Made by a program: the position numbers and the translations under genes
Source: Leifsonia sp. 1010
Lineage (GTDB): Bacteria; Actinomycetota; Actinomycetes; Actinomycetales; Microbacteriaceae
Direction: 5' to 3'
DNA length: 64,000 nt
Assembly (NCBI RefSeq): GCF_031455295.1
Contig: NZ_JAVDSL010000002.1
Location: 248,001 to 312,000 of the forward strand
Notes under the pieces: generated by a model
Database searches by the model: none
What the model was told of the DNA's origin: nothing
The model's input: only the letters and a program-made list of their open reading frames with translations
In this document: piece by piece, positions 45,726 through 53,378 of the stretch
How positions within the stretch are numbered: the stretch's first letter is position 1
Layout of the letters: every line of letters begins with the position of its first letter

Positions 45726-46832
45726 ATGACCGACGAGAGCCCCGGAGCGCCGACGCCGGGAGCGCCGACGCCGGGAGCGCCGACGCCGGCGAACCCGGTC
45801 CCGGCGACGCCGGCACCCGGCGGCCCGCCGTCCGCGGAGCCGCCCGCCGTGCTGCCCGTCGACACGGCGGATCTGCACGGTCGCCGGGGCAAGGCACGCT
45901 CGCGGGAGGAGTTCCGCGCCCAGGTGCAGGCCACCCGCGCCGACTTCGAGCGTCAGGTGCAGGCCCGCAAGGCGCAGCTCGACGCCACGAACGAACGGAT
46001 CGCCGAGCGCACGGGCCGCAACCTGATCCTCGCGATCGTGATCGGCCTCGCCGTCGGCGCGCTCGTCCTGGTCAGCCTGATCTTCATCAAGGAGCTCTTC
46101 CTGGTGTTCGGGATGGCGATGGCCGGGTTCGCCAGCTTCGAGCTGGCGCAGGCGTTCCGCGGGGCCGGACGCCGCGTGCCGCGCATCCCGACCGTGATCG
46201 CCGCGGTTGGTATCGTCCCGGCGACGTTCTTCCTGCACGCGGGGGGCATGCTCGTCGCTCTCTCCGCCGGGATCGTGCTGGTCGTGGTCTGGCGGCTGGT
46301 GGAGGAGCTGGTCGTGCCCGCCTCCCGGCGCAGCGCAGGCGCACTCGGCCGCGACCTGCTGTGGGCGGTCTTCGCCCAGTTGTACGTGAGCCTGCTGGCC
46401 AGCTTCGTCATCCTGCTCCTGGCGGAGCCGGGCGGCGAGTGGTGGGTGCTCGCGTTCCTCATCCTCGTCGTCTCGGTCGACACCGGCGCCTACGTGAGCG
46501 GTCTGTCGTGGGGCAAGCACCCGATGGCGCCGACCATCAGCCCGAAGAAGACGTGGGAGGGCTTCGCCGGCGCTGCCGCCGCGGCCATCATCGCGGGCGT
46601 TCTGCTCTCGGTGTTCATGCTGGGCGAGGTCTGGTGGTTCGGCATCGTCTTCGGCGTCGTCCTGCTGCTGACCGCTACCGCCGGCGACCTCGCCGAGTCG
46701 CTCATCAAGCGCGATCTGGGCATCAAGGACATGAGCTCGTGGTTGCCCGGCCACGGCGGTTTCCTCGACCGGCTCGACTCGATCCTGCCGTCGGCGGCGG
46801 CCACCTACGTCCTGTTCCTCATCTTCCGATGA
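45726..46832 (+). CDS. cdsA: Phosphatidate cytidylyltransferase
   Basis: 368 residues. Makes CDP-diacylglycerol from CTP and phosphatidic acid in the membrane. About eight hydrophobic segments from residue ~97; C-terminal signature GDLAESLIKRDLGIKDMSSWLPGH around residue 318 and GGFLDRLDS. The N-terminal ~95 residues are cytosolic and begin with three copies of GAPTP encoded by an exact 15-bp repeat (45744-45788), then a basic segment. Coupled to frr. Confidence 0.94.
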   Translation: MTDESPGAPTPGAPTPGAPTPANPVPATPAPGGPPSAEPPAVLPVDTADLHGRRGKARSREEFRAQVQATRADFERQVQARKAQLDATNERIAERTGRNLILAIVIGLAVGALVLVSLIFIKELFLVFGMAMAGFASFELAQAFRGAGRRVPRIPTVIAAVGIVPATFFLHAGGMLVALSAGIVLVVVWRLVEELVVPASRRSAGALGRDLLWAVFAQLYVSLLASFVILLLAEPGGEWWVLAFLILVVSVDTGAYVSGLSWGKHPMAPTISPKKTWEGFAGAAAAAIIAGVLLSVFMLGEVWWFGIVFGVVLLLTATAGDLAESLIKRDLGIKDMSSWLPGHGGFLDRLDSILPSAAATYVLFLIFR

Positions 46833-46844
46833 CAGAATGGGGGA

Positions 46845-47390
46845 GTGAGCACCTTCCCCCGCAGCCCCAAGTCCAAGCCGGGCTATGACGTCGAACAGGT
46901 GGATGAGTTCCTCAAGCTGGCGCGCCGGGCGTACGACGCCGACGAGGATGCGCCCTCGCTGACGGCCGCCGACATCCGTCACGCGGCGTTCTCGATGGCC
47001 AAGGGCGGCTATTCGACCACGCACGTCGATGCGGCGCTGGAGCGCCTGGAGGACGCGTTCGCGGCCCGCGAGCGCGAGGCTGTCCGCAGCCGTCAGGGTG
47101 ACGCCTCGTGGTTCGAGGAAGCGCGCACGACCGCCCAGGTCGTCCTGAACCGCCTCGACCGTCCGCTCGGGCACCGGTTCGACCGCGTCAGCTTCCTCAC
47201 GCTCGGCTACAACCGCAACGACGTCGACCGGTTCGCGAACCGGCTGGTGCGGTATTTCCAGGACGGCCGTCCGATGAGCGTCGAGGAGGTCCGGACGGTC
47301 ACGTTCCGCGAGCAGCGCGGCGGATACCGTGAGGTCCAGGTCGATCTCCTGCTCGACAGTGTCACCGACGTCATGCTGGCGGTTCGCTGA
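46845..47390 (+). CDS. DivIVA domain-containing protein (two DivI1A repeats)
   Basis: 181 residues with two short DivIVA-like repeats: FPRSPKSKPGYDVEQVDEFL (residues ~3-22) with its RHAAFSMAKGGYSTTHVDAALERLED, and FDRVSFLTLGYNRNDVDRF with VTFREQRGGYREVQVDLLLD. It lacks the long coiled coil of true DivIVA. Likely a cell-pole or septum protein, role unknown. GTG start with CAGAAT 6 nt upstream (leaderless). Confidence 0.85.
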   Translation: MSTFPRSPKSKPGYDVEQVDEFLKLARRAYDADEDAPSLTAADIRHAAFSMAKGGYSTTHVDAALERLEDAFAAREREAVRSRQGDASWFEEARTTAQVVLNRLDRPLGHRFDRVSFLTLGYNRNDVDRFANRLVRYFQDGRPMSVEEVRTVTFREQRGGYREVQVDLLLDSVTDVMLAVR

Positions 47391-48152
47391 GTGCGGGCGT
47401 CGATTCTTGGATCTGAGCCCGATCTCCGTTATCGTTCTGTGATCGTGGGTAGACGAGCAGCAGCAGCAGAGATCGTGCCGCTGACTCCGGCCAACCCGGT
47501 CGGCGTCGCGTTCAAGCGATCCCGGCGACCGCACATCCGGTCGCGGGCGGCCCTTCTGGGGTTCGCATTCACCGCCGCCGTGGGTTTCGCGCTGGTGAAC
47601 GTGGTCGATCCGTTCTCGGGCACGACCACTACGCCGGCCTACGCGGAATCGCTACAGGAGATCCCCACCACCCAGCGCTACGACGGCGCTCCCACGCAGA
47701 ATCTGACGGCTCCGGATGCGGCGGGCCAGACCATCACGCGCGATGCGGTCACGGTCAAGGAGAAACCGAAGCCCACTCCGACGCCGACCCCGACGCCGAC
47801 GCCGTCGGCCAAGAAGTCGTCCTCCAGCGGCGGGTCGGCCCCGACCGCGCCCATCCCGAGTGCCGGCACGGCCAAGGACATCGGCTACCAGATGATGCAG
47901 GCGCGCGGCTGGGGCGACGACCAGTGGGGCTGCCTCGACACCCTGTGGAGCCACGAGTCCGGCTGGCGCGTCAACGCGTCGAATCCGAGCGGCGCGTACG
48001 GCATCCCGCAGGCGCTGCCCGGCAGCAAGATGGGGCCGGGCTGGGAGACCGACGCGTCGGTGCAGATCAACTGGGGCCTCGGCTACATCGCCGGCCGCTA
48101 CGGCACGCCGTGCGGCGCCTGGGGCGTGTGGCAGAGCCAGGGCTGGTACTGA
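47391..48152 (+). CDS. Secreted lytic-transglycosylase-like protein (aggregation-promoting factor C-terminal type)
   Basis: 253 residues. A hydrophobic segment at about 52-72 (signal or anchor) follows a long polar start; GTG 47440 is an alternative start that gives a normal signal length. A Lys/Pro/Thr linker (TPTPTPTP) leads to a C-terminal domain of ~85 residues: GDDQWGCLDTLWSHESGW, NPSGAYGIPQALPGSKM and two Cys. This resembles Apf/SLT-like cell-wall-acting domains. The Glu in SHESGW would be the catalytic acid. Adjacent to a DivIVA-type gene, so possibly linked to wall growth. Confidence 0.85.
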   Translation: MRASILGSEPDLRYRSVIVGRRAAAAEIVPLTPANPVGVAFKRSRRPHIRSRAALLGFAFTAAVGFALVNVVDPFSGTTTTPAYAESLQEIPTTQRYDGAPTQNLTAPDAAGQTITRDAVTVKEKPKPTPTPTPTPTPSAKKSSSSGGSAPTAPIPSAGTAKDIGYQMMQARGWGDDQWGCLDTLWSHESGWRVNASNPSGAYGIPQALPGSKMGPGWETDASVQINWGLGYIAGRYGTPCGAWGVWQSQGWY

Positions 48153-48217
48153 TCCCGGCTCACGCCGAGCACCCTGACCCGCGGTCCACCGTGACCAGCA
48201 CCCACGAACTCCGCGCC

Positions 48218-48223
48218 TAAACT
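48218..48223 (+). promoter_or_regulatory. -10 box of leaderless transcript for the zinc-ribbon/hydrolase pair
   Basis: TAAACT is 6 nt before the ATG at 48230; no ribosome-binding site. Confidence 0.5.
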
Positions 48224-48229
48224 GGTCCC

Positions 48230-48529
48230 ATGCCGCGTTCCAACCGTCCCCGAGGCCGTCAGGGCGGCCGGAAGGACGACGAGCCGGACGGCCTGGAGCG
48301 ACTGCTCTCCGGATGGCGACGCACCGAGGTGCGCCGCGGCGTCGAGTGGAACGTCCAGCCCGTCTCTGCCGCGCAGGCGCAGAAGAGCTACCGGTGCCCG
48401 GGCTGTGGGCGCGACATCGCGCCGGGCGTCGCCCACTTGGTCGCGTGGCGCGCCGACGGTGTGCTGGGGGATGCGGCCGACCTGGCCGCACGACGGCACT
48501 GGCACGAGTCCTGCTGGAGGATCGCATGA
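48230..48529 (+). CDS. Small conserved actinobacterial protein with zinc-ribbon-like motif
   Basis: 99 residues, basic N-terminus, CPGC (residues ~55-58), then HLVAW and C-terminal HWHESCW. Cys and His spacing suggests a structural zinc site. Frequently annotated as hypothetical or ATP/GTP-binding without evidence of a nucleotide motif; no P-loop is visible. Overlaps the hydrolase gene by ATGA. Confidence 0.75.
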   Translation: MPRSNRPRGRQGGRKDDEPDGLERLLSGWRRTEVRRGVEWNVQPVSAAQAQKSYRCPGCGRDIAPGVAHLVAWRADGVLGDAADLAARRHWHESCWRIA

Positions 48530-49290
48530 CGACCGAGAACGTGACCGCGCACAGCACGAGCGGCGAGCCCGTCGAGATCCGCGGCGGGGTCGAACTGCCC
48601 GCGCGTCGTGAGGACATCGAGCTGCATACGGCCGACGGCCTCACGCTGGTCGGCGAACTGGCGACCCCCGTCGACCGCGAGCCGGTGGCCACACTCGTGA
48701 CGCTCCATCCGCTCCCGACGGCCGGCGGCTTCATGGACTCGCACATCCTCCGCAAGGCCGCCGCCCGGTTGCCCGCGCTGGCCGACGTCGCCGTGCTGCG
48801 GTTCAATACGCGCGGCACCTCCTCGCCGCGCGGTCGCAGCCAGGGCAGCTTCGAGCACGGTGTCGGCGAGCGATTCGACGTCGAGGCGGCGATGGCGTTC
48901 GTCGCCGAGGGCGGGCTCCCGCATCCCTGGCTCCTCGGCTGGTCGTTCGGCACGGAACTCGCCCTCATGTACGGGCGCGAGTTCCCCGTCGACGGGGTCA
49001 TCCTGCTGTCTCCGCCGTTGCATCGGGCGAAGCCGGAGCATCTCGCTGCGTGGTCGGGGGACCATCGCCCGATCGTGGCGCTCATCCCGGAGCTCGACGA
49101 CTTCCTGCGTCCGGCCGAGGCTGCCGAGCGGTTCCGTCCGCTGCCGCAGATCGAGCTGGTGGACGTCGAGGGCGGGAAGCACCTCTGGGTGGGGGAGAAC
49201 CAGACCCGGCGCGTCCTCACCGAGATCGTGCAGCGCATCAACCCCGGTGCTCTGCCGCTGCCGACCGAATGGCCGCCGCCCGCTTCCTAG
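48526..49290 (+). CDS. Alpha/beta hydrolase
   Basis: 254 residues with the alpha/beta fold: HPLPTAGGFMDSH (oxyanion-hole region), LRFNTRGTSSPRG, nucleophile Ser in GWSFGTE (G-x-S-x-G, about residue 144) and His in GGKHLWVGE. Likely a serine esterase or peptidase-like enzyme of unknown substrate. ATG overlaps the preceding stop. Convergent with the AI-2E permease gene, 12 bp between. Confidence 0.87.
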   Translation: MTTENVTAHSTSGEPVEIRGGVELPARREDIELHTADGLTLVGELATPVDREPVATLVTLHPLPTAGGFMDSHILRKAAARLPALADVAVLRFNTRGTSSPRGRSQGSFEHGVGERFDVEAAMAFVAEGGLPHPWLLGWSFGTELALMYGREFPVDGVILLSPPLHRAKPEHLAAWSGDHRPIVALIPELDDFLRPAEAAERFRPLPQIELVDVEGGKHLWVGENQTRRVLTEIVQRINPGALPLPTEWPPPAS

Positions 49291-49302
49291 GCGGGCGTTG
49301 CG

Positions 49303-50340
49303 TCAGAGCTCGTTCTGACGCGGGATGACGACCTGCTTGACGATCAGCAGGATGGCCGCCGCGAACGGGATCGCGACGAGCGCTCCGAGGATGCCGAGCA
49401 GCGTGCCGCCGGCGAGGGCGGCGACGACGACGAGGGCGCCGGGAACGGAGACCGCGCGGTTCATGATGCGCGGGCTGAGCACGTACGCCTCCACCTGCAT
49501 GTAGATCAGGTAGTAGATCGCCGCGGCGATTGCGGTCGGCGTTCCGGACAGGAAGCAGACCGCGACGATGATGACGGAACCGGTGATCGTTCCGACCAGC
49601 GGGATCAACGAGAAGAAGAACGCGATCGACGCGAGCAGGATGGGGAACTTCGCGCCGATCACCGTCAGGAAGATCGCGCTCAGGATGCCGTTGACGAGGG
49701 CCAGCAGGACCTGCCCCATGACGTACTTGCCGACGGAGTCGGTGATCTGGTCGCCCAGGTCGGCGAACCGGGCCCGGCGGGAGGCGGGCACGAGCTGGTA
49801 TGCGGAGCGTTTGATCGCGGGCAGCGAAGCCGTGAAGTAGATGGTCAGGATGACGACGATGATGACGCCGAACACGCCCTGCACGATTCCGACACCGGTC
49901 TGCAGCACCTTCGACGTGATGTCCGGCAGGTTCTTCTGCAGCCACTCAGTGACGGCGTCGATGTTCTGCTGGTTGACGATCCCAGGGAATTGATGCTGGA
50001 GGCTGAGGAACCACTTCTCGGCGTCGCCGTTGTTCACCCAGGTGATGGTGTTCTGGACGAGCTGGGTGGCCTGGCTGATCGCGACCGGGACGATCGCCCA
50101 GATCAGGCCGATGAAGGCGCCGATGATGACCACGAGAGCGACGACCAGCGCCAGCCAGCGCGGGAACTTGCGGCGCTCGAGGAACGAGATCAGCGGCTCG
50201 ATGCCGAGCGCCAGGAACAGCGCGGCACCGATGTACGTGATGATCGTCGCGAGGCTGGTGATCGCACTGAGGATGAGGATCCCGAGCCCGACTCCGAGGG
50301 CGCCGATGAGGCCGAGGCGGAACGGGTTCTGGATCTTCAT
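49303..50340 (-). CDS. AI-2E family transporter
   Basis: 345 residues, about eight hydrophobic segments with a large polar loop near residues 60-150; features LFLALGIEPLISFLERRKFPRW, LLALVNGILSAIFL, PLVGTITGSVII and NRAVSVPGALVVVAALAGG. Members export small molecules or ions; AI-2 transport is rarely shown. GGGGG precedes the ATG. Cotranscribed with the coiled-coil protein upstream (13-bp gap). Confidence 0.9.
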   Translation of the reverse strand: MKIQNPFRLGLIGALGVGLGILILSAITSLATIITYIGAALFLALGIEPLISFLERRKFPRWLALVVALVVIIGAFIGLIWAIVPVAISQATQLVQNTITWVNNGDAEKWFLSLQHQFPGIVNQQNIDAVTEWLQKNLPDITSKVLQTGVGIVQGVFGVIIVVILTIYFTASLPAIKRSAYQLVPASRRARFADLGDQITDSVGKYVMGQVLLALVNGILSAIFLTVIGAKFPILLASIAFFFSLIPLVGTITGSVIIVAVCFLSGTPTAIAAAIYYLIYMQVEAYVLSPRIMNRAVSVPGALVVVAALAGGTLLGILGALVAIPFAAAILLIVKQVVIPRQNEL

Positions 50341-50353
50341 GTGTCCCCCTGGG

Positions 50354-53188
50354 TCAGTCGCGGTCGGCAGTCACACTTTCGGCCTGCTGAAGGACGCCGC
50401 GCAGGTTCTCGAAGTACCCGGCCACAGCCTCGCGCTCAATCCTAATCTGGGCGAGGCGCTCTTCCGCGTCCGCCACGAGGCGTTGTGTGCGCTCCTCCGT
50501 CTCCTCGAGCAGAGCCGCGGCCCGCTCCTCGGCGTCGTGGATGACCTGCGTGGCGGTCTCTTCGGCCTTCTTCCTGGCCTCGGTGACCGTGCGACGGGCC
50601 TCCGCCTCGAACGCCTCGGCTTCGGAACGGGCCTGGGCGGTGCGCTTGACGGCGTCCGCAAGCTGCACGTTGGCCTCGTCGAGGTACTTCTGCGTCTGGG
50701 CGACGGCCTCCTGGTGCCGCGTGAGGTACTCCTTCTCGGCCTCGTCGCGGCGCGCCTTCAGCTCGACGTCCAGGTCGATGCGGGCCTGCGCGATCTCGCG
50801 CGTACGCGCATCCAGTTCCTCCAGGGTGGAGGTGCGCAGCTGCGTGAGCTCGTTGTCGAGTGCGGCGCGGGCGTTCGCCGCCTCCTGCTCGAACTCGGCC
50901 GTGCGCTGGGCGATCTCGGCCTCGAGCGCCGTGCGGGCCTCGGCGGTCTCACGGGCGACCTCGGCGCGGGCTTCCGCGGTCTCCTTCTCGAGGGCGACCC
51001 TCGTCTGCTGGGCCTCGTCGGCAAGGGCGACGCGGGTGCGCTCCGCGTCGCGCTCGAGCTCCAGCCGCTGCTGCTCGCGCTGGTCGGCGAGCTCGTTCGC
51101 GGTCGCCTCACGCTGGTCGGCGAGCTCCAGTGTCGTCCGGCGCACGTCCTCCGCGAGGCGGGTGCGTGTCTCCTCCGTCTCGGCCGCGAGCGCGGACTTC
51201 GTCCGCTCGGTCTCGGCGGCGAGGGCCTTCTTCGTCTGCTCGACCTCGGCGGCGAGTGCGGCCTTCGTGGTGGTGACCTCGGTCTCGAGGGCCGACTTCG
51301 TCTGCTCGACCTCGGCGGCGAGCGCCTTCGTGGTCTGGTCGACCTCGGCCGCGAGCTCGGTCCTGGTCCGCTCCACCTCGTCCGCCAGGGCGGCCTTCGT
51401 GGTGGTGACCTCGGTCTCGAGGGCCGACTTCGTCTGCTCGACCTCGGCGGCGAGTGCGGCCTTGGTCGTGGTGACCTCGGTCTCGAGGGCGGACTTCGTC
51501 TGCTCGACCTCAGCGGTGAGGGCGGAGGTGGTCGACTCGACCTCCGCGGCCAGGCGGGCGCGCTCGGCGGTGAGCTCGGCCTCGACGGAGCTGCGCTCGC
51601 GAGCGATCTCGTCGGTGAGCGAGGTGCGTGCGGCATCCACTTCGGAGGCGAGCTGCGCCCGCAGTTCGGCGGCCTCGGCCGCCAGCTCGCGGCGCTGACG
51701 GTCGGCCTCCGCGGCCAGGCGGGCGCGCGTGCTGTCGACCTCGGCGGCCAGTTCGCTGGCCGTCTGCTCGCGGTCGGCGGCCAGCTGGGCCGCGGTCGCG
51801 GCGCGGTCGGCTTCCAGCCGTGCCCGCGTCTCCGTCGTCTCCTTCTCCAGGGTGGTGCGGGTCTGGAGGGTGTCGTCGGCGAGCTGCTTGGTGGTCCGCT
51901 CGACCTCTTCTGCGAGGGTGGATCGGGTCGTGGTGACCTCGTTCTCGAGCGCGGCGCGCGTGGAGGTCACCTCGTTCTCGAGCGCCGATCGGGTGGTGGT
52001 GACCTCGGTCTCGAGCTCCGACTTCGTCCGCGTGACCTCTTCGGTCAGGGCGGAACGCGTGCGGGTGACCTCGTCGGCGAGCTCCGCCTTCGTGCGGTCG
52101 ACCTCCTCCTTCAGTGCGCTCCGCGCAGCGGTCACCTCGGCGTCGAGGGCCGAACGCGTCTGCTCGGCCTCGGCCGCGAGGGCGGCCTGAGTCTGAGCCA
52201 CCTCCGCTGCGAGCGCCTTCTTCGTCTGCTCGACCTCCGTGGCCAGAGCGAGGCGCGTCGTCTTGTCCTCGTTCTCGAGGTCGGCGCGGGTCTGCGCGGC
52301 CTCCGCGGCGAGGGAGGAGCGCTGCTCCTCGACCTCGGCGGCCAGGTCGGCGCGTGCCTGGGCGGCCTCGGCGGCCAATGCGTTGCGGGTCTCGGCCTCC
52401 TCGGCCGCGAGCCGGTCGGCGGTCTCGGCCACGCGCTTGTCGAGGTCGAGACGGATCTGCGCGGCCTCGCGCTCGAACGCGGCGCGGTCGTCGGCGAGGG
52501 CGTTCTCGAGCTCCGCCTTCCGGGCGGCGATGGTGCGGTCGAGTTCGGCCGCCTCCGCGCGCGCAGCCTCGGCCTCGCGGGACGCGACCGCCTTGAGCTC
52601 CGCCGCCTCGCGGTCGGCCTCGGCACGGACGGCTGCCGCCTCGCGCTTGCTGGTGGCGCGCAGCTCGGCGGCCTCCGTCGCGACGGCGCCGCGGATGGCC
52701 GCTGCCTCGCGCATGGCGTCGTTGAGCAGGGTCTCCTTGTCGGAGCGGGTCTTGGCGAGCAGCTCGCCCGACTCGATCTGCGCGTCCTCCAGCAGGGTGG
52801 TGGCGCGGGCCTGGGCGTCGGCCAGGATGCGCTCGGCCTGCGCCGCGGCAGCCTTCTTGACCTTCTCGATCTCGGCGGCGACGCCGGCGCGCAGCTTCTC
52901 GGCGTCGATGTCGGCCTGGGCGATGAGACGGGTGGACTGCTCCTCAGCGACGCGCAGCGTGTTCTCGAGCTTGGTGCCGAGGCCCGAGTAGGTGGGGCTG
53001 CCGACCTCCTCGATCTCCGCGTTGAGGTCTTCGATGCGCGCCTGCAGCCGCTTGATCTCCTTCGCCGACTCCGCGGACTGCGTGTTCGACTTGATGAGCT
53101 CGCGCCGGAGCTCCTGCAGAGCCTTGTCGACCTCGTCCTTGTCGTAGCCGCGGAAGACCTGCGTGAAGTTGGATTCGTCGGTGGCCAC
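50354..53188 (-). CDS. Giant hendecad coiled-coil protein (Scy/FilP-like cytoskeletal protein)
   Basis: 944 residues, almost entirely helical, no signal or membrane segment. Residues 1-60 resemble DivIVA/Scy N-termini (FRGYDKDEVDKALQELRRE). Residues 216-787 are 52 uninterrupted 11-residue repeats of the type LAAEVEQTKSA, LETEVTTTKAA; the tail (788-944) is an ordinary coiled coil rich in EAR. Eleven-residue periodicity is known from Scy and FilP of Streptomyces, which organise polar growth. GTG 53188 has AGGAG upstream; TAGGAT on this strand near 53247-53252 is a possible -10. In operon with the AI-2E permease. Confidence 0.85.
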   Translation of the reverse strand: MATDESNFTQVFRGYDKDEVDKALQELRRELIKSNTQSAESAKEIKRLQARIEDLNAEIEEVGSPTYSGLGTKLENTLRVAEEQSTRLIAQADIDAEKLRAGVAAEIEKVKKAAAAQAERILADAQARATTLLEDAQIESGELLAKTRSDKETLLNDAMREAAAIRGAVATEAAELRATSKREAAAVRAEADREAAELKAVASREAEAARAEAAELDRTIAARKAELENALADDRAAFEREAAQIRLDLDKRVAETADRLAAEEAETRNALAAEAAQARADLAAEVEEQRSSLAAEAAQTRADLENEDKTTRLALATEVEQTKKALAAEVAQTQAALAAEAEQTRSALDAEVTAARSALKEEVDRTKAELADEVTRTRSALTEEVTRTKSELETEVTTTRSALENEVTSTRAALENEVTTTRSTLAEEVERTTKQLADDTLQTRTTLEKETTETRARLEADRAATAAQLAADREQTASELAAEVDSTRARLAAEADRQRRELAAEAAELRAQLASEVDAARTSLTDEIARERSSVEAELTAERARLAAEVESTTSALTAEVEQTKSALETEVTTTKAALAAEVEQTKSALETEVTTTKAALADEVERTRTELAAEVDQTTKALAAEVEQTKSALETEVTTTKAALAAEVEQTKKALAAETERTKSALAAETEETRTRLAEDVRRTTLELADQREATANELADQREQQRLELERDAERTRVALADEAQQTRVALEKETAEARAEVARETAEARTALEAEIAQRTAEFEQEAANARAALDNELTQLRTSTLEELDARTREIAQARIDLDVELKARRDEAEKEYLTRHQEAVAQTQKYLDEANVQLADAVKRTAQARSEAEAFEAEARRTVTEARKKAEETATQVIHDAEERAAALLEETEERTQRLVADAEERLAQIRIEREAVAGYFENLRGVLQQAESVTADRD
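50828..52543 (-). repeat. 52 tandem hendecad codon blocks (33 bp each)
   Basis: DNA coding for the 52 hendecads. Parts are almost identical at DNA level, notably alternating LAAEVEQTKSA/LETEVTTTKAA blocks (66-bp period) around 51220-51510, indicating recent unit duplication. Confidence 0.85.
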
Positions 53189-53378
53189 TGTTGTTACTCC
53201 TGAGGGGATTCGGGTCGACCCGCTGCGCGCGCGCCGGGACGATCCTACAATTCGCGGGTCTACGCCCGCACGGGGGGCTGCGTGAGCGTCCAGACAAGGG
53301 TTAGCTGCCTTTCAGGCACGTCCGGTATCGTCGTGTGACTGTGCCCGCCCCCGAACTTCGGCACACGAGGAGTCCTGT

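Noticed and set aside
49303-50340. Claiming quorum-sensing autoinducer transport
   Set aside because: The family name is historical; most members are not AI-2 transporters and no lux-type genes are nearby.
50030-53203. A 1057-codon open frame on the plus strand opposite the coiled-coil gene
   Set aside because: It only reflects the regular 33-bp repeat on the other strand; Gly/Leu/Arg-rich without start signal.
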